Below are positions 1 through 7,246 of a stretch of 41,390 nt of DNA, in pieces (position 1 is the first letter of the stretch; every line of letters begins with the position of its first letter). A program made the position numbers and the translations under genes. Below the pieces are notes generated by a model. That model searched no databases and was not told where the DNA came from. It saw only the letters and a program-made list of their open reading frames with translations. Source of the stretch: Paracoccaceae bacterium (GTDB taxonomy: Bacteria; Pseudomonadota; Alphaproteobacteria; Rhodobacterales; Rhodobacteraceae); the NCBI GenBank assembly GCA_013214575.1, contig JABSSD010000198.1:1-41390 (forward strand), read 5' to 3'.

Positions 1-1
1 C

Positions 2-82
2 ACCTCTGGGCTGACCGTCGCCGACGTGCAGGCCTGGCCCGGTATCCTGCGGTCTGACGCCTGCCCGGTGCCTGAAGGTTAA
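2..82 (+). CDS. C-terminal fragment of an unidentified protein
   Basis: An open frame enters from the left edge of the window and ends at a TAA at 80-82, giving a 26-residue tail that ends CPVPEG. No family can be recognised from so little. It is the only one of the three forward frames that stays open to this point, and a strong Shine-Dalgarno-like AAGGAGGGG lies just after its stop, as expected at a gene boundary. It could also be non-coding. Confidence 0.3.
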   Translation, partial: TSGLTVADVQAWPGILRSDACPVPEG

Positions 83-104
83 AAGGAGGGGTGAGAGCTC
101 TGAA

Positions 105-1070
105 TTGAAGCCCGCCTGTCTGATGAAGACCAGGACAATATCGTCGCTGAGCTGGAAGACTGGCGGCATTAACCAGATCAAGTCTGGCGGTGGCGACGAC
201 ACCATCACTACCGGCTCAGGTGCCGATAAAATCGACGGCGGTGACGGCAACGACAATATTAATGCCGGTGACGGCAGTAACCAGATCAAGTCTGGCAGCG
301 GCAACGATACGATCCTCTCGGGATTGGGCGATGACAAGATCGACGCCGGCTTGGGAGATGACCTGGTCAGCGCTGGCGAAGGGCGCAACCAGATCAAGAC
401 TTTCGGTGGTGACGACACCATCACCACGGGCTCTGGTGCCGACAAGATTGACGGCGGTGATGGCAACGACAGCATCACCAGTGATGGCGGGCACAACTGG
501 ATCAAAGGCGGTGACGGACAGGACTGGATCCAAACCGGGGCTGGCAACGACAAGCTCTACGGCGGCAAGGGCAATGACACCATAAACGCCGGCGCTGGCA
601 ACGACAGCATCTACGGCGGCGATGACGATGATGTGATTGATGGCGGCGCCGGCATGGACCGGATCGCAGGAGACGCAGGCAACGATACCCTTGCCGGCGG
701 AAGTGGTGTGGATCTGATCAATGGCGGTACCGGCAACGACCGGATCATCGGCGGCATCGATGCCGATATCCTCACCGGCGGCTCGGGAGCGGATGTCTTT
801 GTCTTCGCCGGGCTGGATGAACTGGGCGATACCATCAAAGATTTTTCGTTCAGCGACGGGGATGTGCTGGAGATTTCAGGTTTCCTCGAGGCAATGGGCA
901 GTGATCTGGTGACCGCTCTGGCAGCGGACTTGCTAAGCCTAAATGGTACAAGGTCTGCCGCATGGCTGGAATTTGATGCCGATGGTGCAGGCGGCGAGGA
1001 CGCAATCCAGATCGCGTATCTCCAACGGGTCAATGCAGCGGAGGAGATTTCAAGCGATTGGTTCGCATAG
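105..1070 (+). CDS. RTX calcium-binding repeat protein, probable type I secretion substrate
   Basis: Most of the 321 residues are glycine/aspartate-rich nonapeptides of the GGxGxDxIx type (about residues 25-235), which fold into Ca2+-binding beta-rolls in RTX proteins. The last ~90 residues match the usual C-terminal region of such proteins (FVF, then DTIKDF, then GDVLEISGF), which carries the type I secretion signal. The protein is therefore probably exported by an ABC/TolC system and folds outside the cell; no transporter gene is in the window. The first half shows a 36-residue higher-order repeat. The start is unsure: TTG at 105 lies 13 nt after AAGGAGGGG, and ATG at 123 is in frame. The first ~20 residues do not look RTX-like, whereas a neighbouring frame there reads as an acidic peptide ending LEDWRH, so the gene may be truncated or frameshifted at its 5' end. 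Function (adhesin, enzyme or structural) is unknown because no catalytic domain is present. Confidence 0.75.
   Translation: MKPACLMKTRTISSLSWKTGGINQIKSGGGDDTITTGSGADKIDGGDGNDNINAGDGSNQIKSGSGNDTILSGLGDDKIDAGLGDDLVSAGEGRNQIKTFGGDDTITTGSGADKIDGGDGNDSITSDGGHNWIKGGDGQDWIQTGAGNDKLYGGKGNDTINAGAGNDSIYGGDDDDVIDGGAGMDRIAGDAGNDTLAGGSGVDLINGGTGNDRIIGGIDADILTGGSGADVFVFAGLDELGDTIKDFSFSDGDVLEISGFLEAMGSDLVTALAADLLSLNGTRSAAWLEFDADGAGGEDAIQIAYLQRVNAAEEISSDWFA
171..602 (+). repeat. 108-bp (36-residue) higher-order repeat in the RTX gene
   Basis: The motif AACCAGATCAAG (N-Q-I-K) occurs at 171, 279 and 387, and a variant (N-W-I-K) occurs at 495, exactly 108 nt apart each time. One unit equals four RTX nonapeptides. 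Units 1 and 3 are the most alike, including the peptide [16 protein letters not shown], which suggests that a 216-bp block was duplicated. Confidence 0.8.
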
Positions 1071-1137
1071 GCATTGATGTGCCCAGGTGGGGCAGAGCAA
1101 TCCCACCTAGCTGGTCCTGAACCTTGGTGCCGGATCT

Positions 1138-1323
1138 TTGGCCCACAGTGGCGATGGCCCTGGTGGCCCACAGCGGCGATGGCTCTGGGGGGCGGTGGGC
1201 GAAGCCGATCCCCGATTGCTTGCAACGGGCCTGACAACGCCGGGCGTTGACTTTGCGCGGGTCACTCCGCGCCAAGCCAGGCGGTCTGCCAGCCGCATCA
1301 ACGCCACCCGCGGGCAATCGTGA
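1138..1323 (+). pseudogene. Possible remnant of an IS110-type transposase
   Basis: The forward frame ending at 1323 contains the peptide GVDFARVTPRQARRSA, which resembles the segment of IS110-family (DEDD) transposases in which a G-x-x-F-x-x-V-x-P-x-Q-A-R-x-F-A motif precedes the AKTD-x-x-DA motif. The latter is absent and the frame stops soon after, so at most a short decayed piece is left. No terminal repeats or target duplication can be pointed to. The reading rests on one short motif from memory. The rest of 1071-1560 contains no credible gene. Confidence 0.3.
1140..1189 (+). repeat. 25-bp tandem duplication
   Basis: Two adjacent 25-bp units, both starting GGCCCACAG and continuing GGCGATGGC, lie at 1140-1164 and 1165-1189 and differ at three positions. 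They sit in the non-coding stretch behind the RTX gene. Confidence 0.75.
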
Positions 1324-1467
1324 AGAAAACCGTCGAAATGGTCTTGGAACACCTATGATCTGAGCTCGGCTGGATATCGGATATGACTCCCCCGCAGCCA
1401 AAATTGTGCAACACTGCCAACCCAAACCAGCCTTGTGAATTGAGCGATCCCCGTAGATATAGGCCCG

Positions 1468-1529
1468 ATGACATGGCTTTCCTGAGATCGGTTTGGTTCA
1501 CCACACTCAGGAAATGGAATATATGTCAT
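1468..1529. repeat. Imperfect inverted repeat, 62-bp span
   Basis: ATGACAT (1468-1474) and TTTCCTGAG (1478-1486) are matched by CTCAGGAAA (1506-1514) and ATGTCAT (1523-1529). This gives a two-part stem with a 19-nt loop and an asymmetric internal bulge. It could be the end structure of a decayed mobile element or an RNA hairpin ahead of the sulfotransferase remnant. No gene end nearby makes it an obvious terminator. Confidence 0.6.
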
Positions 1530-1560
1530 TAAGATGGGCATGCTCTAGCAGGAGAACAAT

Positions 1561-2304
1561 ATGAGAATGCTCACGTCACCGGCCGCCAAAAAAAACTGAT
1601 AGAATTAGTGCCGGGCCGATTTACCAAAAATAATTCCCCTAATGGCATCTCCCGTCTGAAAAAAAGAAAATTACGCGAACAATCCGAACATTGAACCCTT
1701 CGTTTTCATATGCGGCCTTTATCGCAGCGGCACAACACTGCTTGAAAGAATGATTGTGGATCGGTTTGACTCGTCCCATTTGCAAGCGTCAGTCCCGGAG
1801 AGCGAAGGTCAACACATGCAAACTGTGTTTTCGACGGCCAGAAAATTTGCTGGCCCCGGCGCTTTCGCATTAATCAGGAAATGTCGGAAGAGTTGAAAAG
1901 TCAAGTTGACTACCCTGCCTATCGCGCTCAAATCTTAAGGGAATGGCGGCAATTTGTTGTAGGAACCTCGCCGGTTCTTGTTGAAAAATCCCCCCCCCCA
2001 AAAAAAACTGTCGCAAGCATCGCTGCCAGAATTAATGACGCATTGGAATGTTGCATATTCGCAAGAGGATAAAGATTTTGGGGAAAGTGATTGCATAATT
2101 AGCCGATACGAAGACTTGGTGGATCGGCCTGAAGACGCGTTAACGCGGCTCGGAACATTCCTATCTCTGACACCACGTTCAGAGGCGGCTGGTCTCGAAA
2201 CACGTTTTTCACAGCTTAGGAATACAAATGCCAAGTATATCGAGGCCCATAACGGAGCTGTATATGGTCATGGTATATGGAATAAATTTGGATACGTGGT
2301 TTAG
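1561..2304 (+). pseudogene. Sulfotransferase family protein, frameshifted and internally deleted
   Basis: Pieces of one PAPS-dependent sulfotransferase-like protein lie in alternating frames. ATG 1561 follows AGGAGA (1550-1555). A frame around 1681-1860 encodes FVFICGLYRSGTTLLERM, the 5'-phosphosulfate-binding loop. The next frame (about 1857-1990) gives the INQEMSEELK region and ends VLVEKSPP. The last frame (to 2304) gives SLPELMTHW and the 3'-phosphate-binding region IISRYEDLVDRPEDAL. Frame changes map near A8 (1588-1595), A7 (1659-1665), GGCCCCGGC (1852-1860) and the run C10A8 (1990-2007). The segment expected between EKSPP and SLPELM is missing, so there is also a deletion. The sequence is more AT-rich than its surroundings, suggesting foreign origin. 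Read as written it makes no full-length enzyme. Clustered sequencing error remains possible for the homopolymer shifts but not for the missing segment. Confidence 0.75.
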
Positions 2305-2438
2305 AAGATGGCCCAAAGGCCCGCCCATTTCATGATGTTTTAATTCAAAAAAGAGCACCGCATTTTAGTTTAATTAGATCTGAGGTTGATCTGGGCGCGG
2401 CCAGGGCATTGCAAACCTGGGGAAGGGTGTGCCCGACC

Positions 2439-2484
2439 ACAGACACAGACACAGACACAGACTCAGACACAGACACAGACACAG
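2439..2484. repeat. Hexanucleotide microsatellite (ACAGAC)n
   Basis: About 7.7 copies of ACAGAC run from 2439 to 2484, with one substituted unit (TCAGAC). It lies in the 320-bp gene-free stretch 2305-2624 between the sulfotransferase remnant and the acetyltransferase gene. No frame across it looks like a real protein; the frames give HR, DT or SV dipeptide runs only. I see nothing else in that stretch. Confidence 0.9.
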
Positions 2485-2624
2485 GGTTCAGGTTGCTCAG
2501 ACGGCAGCCGCCATCGACAGCTGCGCGATTGAAACGCAAGAGACTCAAAGAGACTGGAATTTGGCGCCGGAAGAGGCAGGTGATCTGTCGGCGGTGACGG
2601 CGATTTTGGGCGGAGCCTGCTGTT

Positions 2625-3074
2625 TCAAAGTTCTTTGGTCATCAGCATATATCGGTCCCGTGGTTTGAAGCGGCTGCGGGCATACAGCCGTTGTGCGCTT
2701 TGGTCCTCGCGATCGACGTCCAGATGCAGCGCCTTGATCCCCGCCTCGGCCAGGGTTTTTGGCAGGGTGCTCAGAACCTCGGTGGCGATGCCGCGTCTGC
2801 GCACCGCTGGCCGCACGTAAAGCTCGTCGATAGAGCCATCCATGCCGCCAAATTCGACCGACCAGCTGAAGGTTACAACAGTGTAGCCGATCGGTGCACG
2901 GGTTGGGCCAGCCAGATAGACGGCGCCGTATGGGATGCCATTCAGCAGCGGTTCAATGGCGGCGCGTCGGCTGTCTTCGGTGCTGGCAATTCCCATTTCC
3001 TGATGAAAGGCTGCCATCAGCGCAAGTACCTTATTCAGGTCGTCAGGCTTGGCCAGATGTAGCGCCGCACTCAT
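2625..3074 (-). CDS. GNAT family N-acetyltransferase
   Basis: A 149-residue single-domain protein of the usual GNAT length. It should transfer an acetyl group from acetyl-CoA to an amine. Motif A is clear at about 83-100 (DELYVRPAVRRRGIATEVL), with the pyrophosphate-binding loop RRRGIA at 92-97. The later LDVDREDQSAQRLY (117-131) is the motif B region in which a polar residue and a tyrosine normally contact CoA. The substrate cannot be told from sequence. Its start overlaps the stop of the upstream nucleoside hydrolase gene by 4 bp (3071-3074), so the two are very likely cotranscribed and translationally coupled. Probably cytoplasmic. Confidence 0.85.
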   Translation of the reverse strand: MSAALHLAKPDDLNKVLALMAAFHQEMGIASTEDSRRAAIEPLLNGIPYGAVYLAGPTRAPIGYTVVTFSWSVEFGGMDGSIDELYVRPAVRRRGIATEVLSTLPKTLAEAGIKALHLDVDREDQSAQRLYARSRFKPRDRYMLMTKEL

Positions 3075-4012
3075 AGCCGGGCCAGTCGTTCGGTGAGCAG
3101 GTCAAAGAAGCCATCAGCGTCGACCTCACCGATGAATGTGGCATTGGCGGGCCGGTCGGTGACCCCCCACCAGTCGGCGACGGTCATACCGAGGGTCAGC
3201 TCGGAGTGGGTCTCAATTTCCACGTTGATGTGGCGGCCGGTGAAAAGCGCCGGGCGGATCAGGTAGGCGGTGACGCAGGGGTCATGCAGGGGCGCACCGG
3301 CAGAGCCGTATTTGGCGACATCAAAACGTTCGAAGAACTCGGTCATTTGCGCAACAAATGTGCCAACCTTGCTGTCCAGAGCGCGAAACGCATCACAGCG
3401 CGGTTTGGTGACCAGGACCTTGTGGGTAACATCCAGCGGCATCACCACGATGGGGCAGCCGGATTTGAAGACGATGTCGGCGGCCTCGGGGTCCACGTAG
3501 ATATTGAACTCGGCGGCCGGGGTAATATTGCCGACCTCAAAATAGGCGCCGCCCATCAGGACGATTTCCTGAACCTTTTCAATGATGTCCGGGGCCTTGT
3601 TAAAGGCAGCAGCGATATTGGTGAGCGGCCCCAGCGGGCATAGGGTGATCGTGCCGGAGGGCTGGCTGCGCAGGGTCTCGACGATGAAATCCACCGCGTG
3701 GCCAGCGGCCAGCGGCATGGTTGGTTCTGTCAGCTCCGGACCATCGAGGCCAGTTTTGCCATGCACATGCTCGGCGGTGACCAGTGGCCGGCGAAGCGGC
3801 GCATCGCAGCCGGCATAGACCGGGATGTCTCTCCTGCCGGCCAGCTCGCAAATGATGCGGGCGTTTTTCTGGGTCAGCGGCAGCGGAACATTGCCCGCAA
3901 CGGCAGTAATGCCGAGCACATCGATCTCTTCGGGGCTGGCGAGGGCCAGCAAAATAGCGACAGCGTCGTCCTGGCCGGGGTCGGTATCGATGATGATTTT
4001 GCGTGCGGTCAT
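3071..4012 (-). CDS. Nucleoside hydrolase (inosine/uridine-preferring family)
   Basis: A 313-residue protein with the hallmark DTDPGQDDA at residues 9-17, whose aspartates bind the catalytic Ca2+ and activate water to cleave the N-glycosidic bond of ribonucleosides. Further family features are VLMGGAYFEVGNITP with AEFN near the middle (ribose and metal contacts), the DVTHK segment, and LHDPCVTAYL near residue 243, which carries the conserved HDP. Length is normal. Role: purine/pyrimidine salvage, probably cytoplasmic as no signal peptide is visible. Base specificity cannot be predicted. It is the first gene of a two-gene unit with the downstream acetyltransferase (4-bp overlap). The ATG at 4012 follows AGAGG on the minus strand. 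Confidence 0.92.
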   Translation of the reverse strand: MTARKIIIDTDPGQDDAVAILLALASPEEIDVLGITAVAGNVPLPLTQKNARIICELAGRRDIPVYAGCDAPLRRPLVTAEHVHGKTGLDGPELTEPTMPLAAGHAVDFIVETLRSQPSGTITLCPLGPLTNIAAAFNKAPDIIEKVQEIVLMGGAYFEVGNITPAAEFNIYVDPEAADIVFKSGCPIVVMPLDVTHKVLVTKPRCDAFRALDSKVGTFVAQMTEFFERFDVAKYGSAGAPLHDPCVTAYLIRPALFTGRHINVEIETHSELTLGMTVADWWGVTDRPANATFIGEVDADGFFDLLTERLARL

Positions 4013-4091
4013 AAAAGGCCTCTAGGTGTTGCAGGGACGGAGATTTGCAAGGCTATGGTGATTTGTCCAGCGGTAGTGGCGCCGACAGGTC

Positions 4092-4120
4092 GGGATTTGA
4101 GTATTTTTGGCAAAAAGATG
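4092..4120 (+). repeat. Short interspersed intergenic repeat, copy A
   Basis: GGGATTTGAGTATTTTTGGC followed by AAAAAGATG. It shares the core GTATTTtnGgnnaaGAtGaag with copies at 12983, 21817 and 22031. It lies between nucleoside hydrolase and mazG, just past the mazG 3' end. Confidence 0.6.
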
Positions 4121-4136
4121 CGTCTGAAACGCGCCC

Positions 4137-4967
4137 TTACTCAGTTGGGTGCTTGCTGCGTTCAGCGGCTTTTACCGCGTTCCACAGGGCCTCCATTTCA
4201 TCGAGATTACTGTCTGACGGGGATTTTCCCTGCGCCGCCAACCGGGTTTCAATACCTTCAAAGCGGCGGGTGAATTTGGCGTTGGCGCGGCGCAGCGCGG
4301 CCTCGGGCTCTACCCCAAGGTGGCGGCCGAGATTGGCCATTACAAACATCAGATCGCCGAATTCTTCTTCGACGGCATCCTGGGTCAGCTCATCGCGGGC
4401 TTCGACCAGTTCGGCGCTTTCTTCGGCGATCTTGTCCAGCACGCCCTGCGCCGAGGGCCAGTCAAAGCCAACACGGGCGGCGCGTTTTTGCAGCTTATAG
4501 GCGCGCAAGAGTGCAGGCAGGCCCAGGGCAACCCCGTCGAGGCTGCCTTTTTGGTCTTTGCCGGAGCGCTCAGTGGCCTTGATGGCCTCCCAGTCGCGGG
4601 TCTGTTGCGCGGCGGATTTGTCACGGCTTTCGTCTGCGAACACATGCGGATGGCGGCTGACCATTTTGTCGGACATGGTGGTGACCACATCCTGGAAGGT
4701 GAAATACCCGGCCTCATCCGCCATCTGGGCGTGAAACACCGATTGAAACAGCAGATCGCCCAGCTCGCCCTTCAATTCCTGCCATTGCTGCCGCTCGATG
4801 GCGTCGGCAACCTCATAGGCTTCCTCGATTGTATAGGGGGCGATGCTGGTAAAATCCTGTTCAATATCCCAGGGACAGCCGGTTTGCGGATGCCGCAGCT
4901 GGCGGATGATTTCCAGCAGCCGTTCGATGCCGGCGGTCTGGTCGTGGATCAAGGTGTTTTCGGGCAT
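4137..4967 (-). CDS. mazG: Nucleoside triphosphate pyrophosphohydrolase MazG
   Basis: A 276-residue protein with two tandem MazG helical domains, as in the E. coli enzyme. Domain 1 begins with the conserved GCPWDIEQDF stretch (30-39) followed by the Mg2+-binding EEAYE (48-52) and ELGD (68-71). Domain 2 holds the second set, EESAELVEA then EEEFGDLMF, around residues 185-212. The enzyme hydrolyses (d)NTPs to NMP and PPi, cleans the nucleotide pool, and in E. coli also lowers ppGpp. It stands alone: the M20 amidohydrolase gene diverges from it 64 bp away, and 124 bp separate it from nucleoside hydrolase. Cytoplasmic. Confidence 0.95.
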   Translation of the reverse strand: MPENTLIHDQTAGIERLLEIIRQLRHPQTGCPWDIEQDFTSIAPYTIEEAYEVADAIERQQWQELKGELGDLLFQSVFHAQMADEAGYFTFQDVVTTMSDKMVSRHPHVFADESRDKSAAQQTRDWEAIKATERSGKDQKGSLDGVALGLPALLRAYKLQKRAARVGFDWPSAQGVLDKIAEESAELVEARDELTQDAVEEEFGDLMFVMANLGRHLGVEPEAALRRANAKFTRRFEGIETRLAAQGKSPSDSNLDEMEALWNAVKAAERSKHPTE

Positions 4968-5031
4968 TGCGGCGGCTTTCGTTCCAGTGTCAGATACATC
5001 AATCCCGAGTCTGACCTAAGGAGTCCAGCCC

Positions 5032-6195
5032 ATGCCCGTTGTCAATCGTATCGCCGACTTTGCCGAAGACATGAAGACCTGGCGGCGGCATTTGCATACA
5101 ATCCCGGAGCTGGGTTTCGATCTGCCGGAAACATCCGCATTTGTGGCCGAGCGTTTGCGGGCGTTTGGGGTGGACGAACTGCATGAGGGTATTGCGCAGA
5201 CTGGCATGGTGGCGATCATCAACGGCCAGGGGATTGGGCCGACCATCGGGTTGCGTGCGGATATGGATGCCTTGCCGATACCCGAAGGCACCGGGGTTGA
5301 CTATGCATCGACCAAACCCGGCAATATGCATGCCTGTGGTCATGACGGTCACATGGTGATGCTGTTGGGGGCGGCAAAATACCTGGCTGAGACCCGGAAT
5401 TTTTGCGGTCGGGTGGCGTTGATTTTTCAACCGGCCGAGGAAGATGGCGGCGGCGCTGCTGTGATGGTGGATGAGGGGATCATGGACCGGTTCTCCATTG
5501 GTGAAGTCTACGGCATCCACAATGCGCCGGGATTGCCGGTGGGGGACTTCCTGACCACCTCTGGTGCTCTGATGGCGGCTGTGGATGAGTTTCATATTAA
5601 CATTCAGGGTCTTGGTGGCCATGGTGCTATGCCGCATGAGACCCGTGATCCGGTGATGGCGGCCTGTGGTATTGCCCAGGCGATCCAGACCATTGTCAGC
5701 CGCAATCACTATGCGTTGCAGGATCTGGTGATCTCGGTCACCCAGATCCACACCGGCACCACTGACAATGTGATTCCCGATACCGCCTATATCAATGGCA
5801 CCGTGCGTACCTTTGACCCCGAGGTGCAGGCGATGGTGATGAGGCGGATGCAGGAGATTGTCGACGGTCAGGCGGCGAGCTACGGGGTCGAGGCCAAGTT
5901 GGGTTATGAAATTGGTTATCCTGCCACCATCAATCACGCCGACAAAGCGGCGTTTGCGGTTGGCGTGGCCAGGGAGGTCTCGGGCGACAGCCATGTGGAG
6001 GCCGAGGGGCGCCGGGAAATGGGCGCTGAAGATTTCTCATATATGTTGCAGGCGCGTCCGGGGGCCTATCTGTTTTTGGGACAGGGCGAGAGCGCGGGCC
6101 TGCATCACCCGAAATATGACTTCAATGATGAGATCGCGCCGATTGGAGCCTCATTCTTTGCCCGGCTGGTTGAGCGGTCGCAAGCCCTGCGCTGA
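5032..6195 (+). CDS. M20 family metallo-amidohydrolase (hippurate/N-acyl-amino-acid hydrolase type)
   Basis: A 387-residue protein. The Zn/Mn site of the M20D amidohydrolases is visible: RADMDALPI (76-84), MHACGHDGH (99-107, Cys and His ligands), PAEEDGGGA (135-142, catalytic Glu pair), GIHN (161-164) and a late His in LHHPKYDFND. The internal dimerisation (lid) domain contains GLGGHGAMPHE. The family removes acyl groups from N-acyl amino acids and related amides; the exact substrate is open. The ATG at 5032 follows TAAGGAG (5018-5024). The agmatinase-family pair begins 82 bp downstream on the same strand, so all three may form one unit that deacylates and then hydrolyses a guanidino compound (inference). 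Confidence 0.88.
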   Translation: MPVVNRIADFAEDMKTWRRHLHTIPELGFDLPETSAFVAERLRAFGVDELHEGIAQTGMVAIINGQGIGPTIGLRADMDALPIPEGTGVDYASTKPGNMHACGHDGHMVMLLGAAKYLAETRNFCGRVALIFQPAEEDGGGAAVMVDEGIMDRFSIGEVYGIHNAPGLPVGDFLTTSGALMAAVDEFHINIQGLGGHGAMPHETRDPVMAACGIAQAIQTIVSRNHYALQDLVISVTQIHTGTTDNVIPDTAYINGTVRTFDPEVQAMVMRRMQEIVDGQAASYGVEAKLGYEIGYPATINHADKAAFAVGVAREVSGDSHVEAEGRREMGAEDFSYMLQARPGAYLFLGQGESAGLHHPKYDFNDEIAPIGASFFARLVERSQALR

Positions 6196-6277
6196 CGGGG
6201 TTGGCAACAGGTGAGGTGACAGGCGGCAAGCGCTGGTCTATGCCAGAGCGCAGTCGCAGGCTGAAGGGTATGAGAAA

Positions 6278-7246
6278 ATGGCATTGGAAGATGCAAAATA
6301 CTTGGTCGATGAGGCCTTTACGCGCGAAGACCTGAAGGGGTTGAGCTTTGAGAATACTTTTGGCGGCGCCACGTCGTTTTTGCGGCGCCGCTATCGTAAG
6401 GATCTGACCGGCGTTGATATCGCGGTTACCGGAATACCGTTTGATCAGGCGGTGACCAACCGTCCCGGAACCCGTCTGGGGCCGCGGGCCATCCGTGAGG
6501 CCAGCGCCTTGCAAAGCCCGGATGCGCCTTATGGTTGGGGCTATGACCCGCTGAGCGAGTTTGCGATTATTGATTATGGTGATCTGGCCTTTGACTACGC
6601 GAATATTGCCGGCTTTCCAGATGCGCTGCAAAAGCATATTCACCGCATTCTGGCCGCCGATGTGGCCTCGGTCGCCTTGGGCGGGGATCACTATATCACC
6701 TTTCCCATCCTCAAGGCCTATGCCGAGAAATACGGACCAATGGCGCTGTTGCAGTTTGACGCACATAGTGACAGTTGGGCGGATGACGATATGGACCGGG
6801 TTGATCACGGCACCTTTGTCTACAAGGCGATCAAGATGGGGCTGATTGATCCTGCGCGCTCGGTTCAGGTTGGTATTCGCACCAGCAACGAAGACACAAT
6901 GGGAATGAATATCATTGACGCCGCCGAGGTGCATGAGATCGGCGCGGCGGCAACGGCGCGCCGGATCACAGAGATCCTGGGCGACCACCCGACCTATCTG
7001 AGCTTTGATATTGACGGCTTGGACCCGGCCTATGCTCCGGGAACCGGGACGCCGGTCTGGGGCGGGCTGACCTCGGCGCAGGCGGCGCGCATTCTGCGCG
7101 ACATCGCCGGCATCAACATTATGGGCGGTGATGTGGTTGAAGTGTCGCCACCATTTGATACCACGGGGGCCACGGCCATTGCCGCAGCCCATGTGGCCAC
7201 TGAAATTATCTGCCTGTTGGGCTGGAATATGAGAAACAATGACTGA
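6278..7246 (+). CDS. Agmatinase-family ureohydrolase, paralogue 1
   Basis: A 322-residue member of the arginase/agmatinase fold. All binuclear-metal ligands are present: GGDH (135-138), DAHSD (161-165) and FDIDGLDP (243-250, Asp244 and Asp246). The enzyme should hydrolyse a guanidino group to release urea. Agmatine is the default guess (putrescine synthesis), but the DAHSDSWADDD loop differs from E. coli SpeB (DAHTDTY) and the substrate is open. The 3' end overlaps the start of paralogue 2 by 8 bp (7239-7246), so both products are probably made together. Plausible partners: the M20 amidohydrolase upstream and paralogue 2. Confidence 0.85.
   Translation: MALEDAKYLVDEAFTREDLKGLSFENTFGGATSFLRRRYRKDLTGVDIAVTGIPFDQAVTNRPGTRLGPRAIREASALQSPDAPYGWGYDPLSEFAIIDYGDLAFDYANIAGFPDALQKHIHRILAADVASVALGGDHYITFPILKAYAEKYGPMALLQFDAHSDSWADDDMDRVDHGTFVYKAIKMGLIDPARSVQVGIRTSNEDTMGMNIIDAAEVHEIGAAATARRITEILGDHPTYLSFDIDGLDPAYAPGTGTPVWGGLTSAQAARILRDIAGINIMGGDVVEVSPPFDTTGATAIAAAHVATEIICLLGWNMRNND

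Noticed and set aside
216-585. Long frames on both strands inside the RTX gene
   Set aside because: They arise from the regular RTX repeat read in other frames; composition is Ala/Thr/Arg or Val/Ala monotony with no ribosome site.
1030-1541. Minus-strand frames behind the RTX gene
   Set aside because: Pro/Arg-rich or unlike any protein, several overlap each other, and none has a Shine-Dalgarno sequence; the only hint of homology is on the plus strand.
2345-2668. Frames encoding SVSV, DTDT or HRHR runs
   Set aside because: They are translations of the hexanucleotide microsatellite, with no credible flanking domain or start.
4999-5994. 331-residue open frame opposite the M20 amidohydrolase
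   Set aside because: His/Arg-rich antisense artefact; the plus-strand frame has all metal-binding motifs.
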